Origin: an uncultured Porphyromonadaceae bacterium
Lineage (GTDB): Bacteria; Bacteroidota; Bacteroidia; Bacteroidales; Muribaculaceae
DNA: 64,000 nt
Assembly: GCA_937989585.1 (NCBI GenBank)
Contig: CALKRW010000064.1
Span: 1-64,000 of the forward strand
Direction of reading: 5' to 3'
How positions within the stretch are numbered: position 1 is the stretch's first letter; every line of letters begins with the position of its first letter. Positions 62,162 to 64,000 of the stretch are shown piece after piece. The position numbers were made by a program, and so were the translations under genes. The notes under the pieces were generated by a model that was given only the letters and a program-made list of their open reading frames with translations, ran no database searches and was not told where the DNA came from.

Positions 62162-63538
62162 ATGGCTCAGAAACCATCCATACCCAAGGGTACGCGCGAC
62201 TTCTCGCCTCTGGAGATGTCTCGCCGAAACTATATTTTCGATACCATACGAGAGGTTTTCCGCCTCTTCGGATTCCAGCCCATCGAGACTCCCTCGATGG
62301 AAAACCTGTCTACCCTCATGGGCAAGTACGGCGAGGAGGGCGACAAACTTCTCTTCAAGATTCTCAACTCGGGCGACTGGCTCGCCAAGGCCGACAAGCA
62401 ACTTCTCGATGACGGACAGTACCTCAAGGCCACATCTCAGATCTCAGAGAAGGGTCTGCGCTACGACCTGACCGTGCCCTTCGCCCGCTATGTAGTTCAG
62501 CACCGCGGGGAAATACAGTTCCCCTTCAAGCGCTACCAGATTCAGCCCGTATGGCGCGCCGACCGTCCGCAGAAAGGACGCTACCGCGAGTTCTTCCAGT
62601 GTGACGCTGACATCGTCGGCTCAGACTCGCTCATCAACGAGGTGCAGTTGCTACAACTTATCGACGAGGTTTTCGCGCGTCTGGGCATACGCGTCGCCAT
62701 CAAACTCAACAACCGCAAGGTGCTGGCCGGTATTGCAGCCGTAATCGGCGCTCCCGACAAGATGGTCGACATCACCGTGGCAATCGACAAACTCGACAAG
62801 ATAGGCATGGAGGCCGTGGAGGCCGAACTCGCAGAACATGGACTGAGCGCCGCTTCCATTGAGGCCCTGCGTCCGATACTCGCCATCAGCGGCTCGACCG
62901 ACGAGCGCCTCGAGGCTTTGGGCAAAGTGCTTGCCGGTAACGAAGAGGGCTCGCTCGGCGTCAGCGAACTGCGCACCGTTGTCGACCAAACCCGCACCCT
63001 TGGACTCCGCGCCGAACTAGACCTCGACGTCTCCCTTGCCCGTGGTCTGAACTACTATACGGGTACAATCATCGAGGTCAAGGCCCTCGACGCACAGATA
63101 GGATCGATTTCCGGCGGCGGCCGCTACGACAACCTTACCGGCATCTTCGGCCTGCCCGGAGTAAGCGGCGTAGGCGTATCCTTCGGTGCGGACCGCATCT
63201 ACGACGTACTCAACGCACTGAACCTATGGCCCGACACAGCCACAGCCTCGACCACCGTCATCTTCCTCAATCTTGGCGAAAACGAGGCAATTGCCTCGAT
63301 GAAACTTCTTGGCGAACTGCGCCGATGCGGAATCTCAGCCGAGATTTACCCCGACGCCGCCAAGATGAAGAAACAGATGACCTACGCCAACGCCCTTGCA
63401 ATTCCCTTTGTCGCTATCATTGGCGCCGACGAACTCGCTGCCGGAACCGTGACGCTGAAATCCATGGCCACCGGCGAGCAGAAGACCGTCGCCACAGGCG
63501 AACTCGTCGAGACTCTCGACAAAATGATAAAACAATAA
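62162..63538 (+). CDS. hisS: Histidyl-tRNA synthetase
   Basis: Class II enzyme that charges tRNA-His, 458 aa from the ATG at 62162 (a GTG four codons earlier is possible). It opens KPSIPKGTRDFSPLEMSRRN. Motif 2 is QIQPVWRADRPQKGRYREF, the His-specific loop is ARGLNYYTGTIIEVKA, and motif 3 lies in SGVGVSFGADRIYDVL. The C-terminal anticodon-binding domain ends with GELVETLDKMIKQ. Cytosolic and essential. Confidence 0.97.
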   Translation: MAQKPSIPKGTRDFSPLEMSRRNYIFDTIREVFRLFGFQPIETPSMENLSTLMGKYGEEGDKLLFKILNSGDWLAKADKQLLDDGQYLKATSQISEKGLRYDLTVPFARYVVQHRGEIQFPFKRYQIQPVWRADRPQKGRYREFFQCDADIVGSDSLINEVQLLQLIDEVFARLGIRVAIKLNNRKVLAGIAAVIGAPDKMVDITVAIDKLDKIGMEAVEAELAEHGLSAASIEALRPILAISGSTDERLEALGKVLAGNEEGSLGVSELRTVVDQTRTLGLRAELDLDVSLARGLNYYTGTIIEVKALDAQIGSISGGGRYDNLTGIFGLPGVSGVGVSFGADRIYDVLNALNLWPDTATASTTVIFLNLGENEAIASMKLLGELRRCGISAEIYPDAAKMKKQMTYANALAIPFVAIIGADELAAGTVTLKSMATGEQKTVATGELVETLDKMIKQ

Positions 63539-63591
63539 ATAAACTATTGCCAGCAAGAAGGGTCTAACTAACAAAATTCAAGACCAAGACA

Positions 63592-64000
63592 ATGAAAAAA
63601 ATCCTTATATCTCTCCTTCTCTTCGCCATCGGCGGCATAATTTCTCCAGTAGCCAACGCACAGTTCCGCTGGGCCGCGACCGCGAATGTCAATTTCAACA
63701 ACCTTAAGTTCAAGCAGGACATCGTCAACGTATCCGGTACCGTAGGATACGGTGCAGGCATCCTCGGCGAACTCATGTTCCCCGGCATAGGCTTCGGCGT
63801 TGACTTCGGGCTCGGCTACGACCAGCAGGGCGCCAAGGTGAACCTCGGCCAGAAACTGATGTGGTCGTCCGAAGGCTACGGCAACGAGCAGGTATACCTG
63901 CACAACATCCATATCCCCATCCACCTGAAGTTCAAGTACACACGCCTGAACGGCATAGAGAACAAGATCGCTCCCTTCGTCTATGCCGGTCCGGAATTCA
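63592..64000 (+). CDS. Outer-membrane beta-barrel protein, PorT-like (5' part, runs off the window)
   Basis: Open from the ATG at 63592 to the window end (136 codons seen, no stop). Signal peptide MKKILISLLLFAIGGIISP to VANA, then AQFRWAATANVNFNNLKFKQ and alternating strands (GYGAGILGELMFPGIGFGVD, IHIPIHLKFKYTRL, FVYAGPEF) typical of the small Bacteroidetes outer-membrane barrels (OMP_b-brl_2/PorT group). It begins 53 bp after hisS with no clear promoter and may be cotranscribed. Full length and function unknown. Confidence 0.75.
   Translation, partial: MKKILISLLLFAIGGIISPVANAQFRWAATANVNFNNLKFKQDIVNVSGTVGYGAGILGELMFPGIGFGVDFGLGYDQQGAKVNLGQKLMWSSEGYGNEQVYLHNIHIPIHLKFKYTRLNGIENKIAPFVYAGPEF

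Overview
The window looks like a chromosomal segment of a gut Bacteroidales, most likely from the Muribaculaceae (S24-7) or a close relative. I infer this from recurrent Bacteroidetes promoters (TTTG or TTGG, 19-21 bp, then TAnnTTTG) in front of many genes, the absence of Shine-Dalgarno sequences, TonB/SusC-type receptors with carboxypeptidase-like N-terminal domains, ECF sigma and FecR-like genes, DUF3943, DUF4105, DUF4293 and DUF4924 families, and secreted proteins ending in short beta-strand tails of the type IX sorting kind. The family-level placement is inference. There is no phage, plasmid, CRISPR or intact insertion sequence.

Layout. 1-2.7 kb: HlyD/EmrB-type efflux pair. 2.9-11.8 kb: a tight five-gene operon of secreted proteins, made of a phosphodiester glycosidase followed by two successive pairs of a WD40-like propeller and a multidomain N-acetylmuramoyl-L-alanine amidase. 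11.8-19.4 kb (minus strand): YjbQ, a Bcr/CflA-type transporter, then an envelope cluster (DUF4293, TPR protein, two small membrane proteins, putative porin). 19.6-30.4 kb: NlpC/P60 peptidase, queA, TlpA-like oxidoreductase, VanZ-like protein, sodium symporter, iron-type superoxide dismutase, a TonB-dependent receptor, an acyltransferase and DUF4924. 30.5-41.1 kb: a glycan locus with a membrane-spanning AraC regulator that lacks kinase and receiver domains, a divergent 1555-residue GH95 enzyme and a large secreted adhesin-like protein. 41.3-47.9 kb (minus): secA, a degenerate alkaline-phosphatase-fold protein, DUF4105 and tRNA-Cys. 48.0-55.0 kb (minus): a sigma/short anti-sigma/beta-barrel triad, a frameshifted TonB receptor and a second ECF sigma factor. 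55.2-56.7 kb: a 50-residue peptide gene and rpsF-rpsR-rplI. 56.9-61.9 kb: two DUF3943 proteins, an AraC regulator, a lipoprotein phosphoesterase and a small outer-membrane protein. 62.1-64.0 kb: hisS and the start of an outer-membrane beta-barrel gene.

The most interesting candidate system is the 2.9-11.8 kb operon. All five products carry export signals, and three share a related C-terminal beta-sandwich. The enzyme classes (1-phosphodiester glycosidase plus zinc amidases) would fit an attack on a cell wall and a sugar-phosphate polymer attached to it; that target is inference. Other points for a second look are the kinase-less sensor-regulator beside GH95, the alkaline-phosphatase pseudoenzyme upstream of secA, a perfect 21-bp inverted repeat inside the amidase operon, and the DUF3943/phosphoesterase locus.
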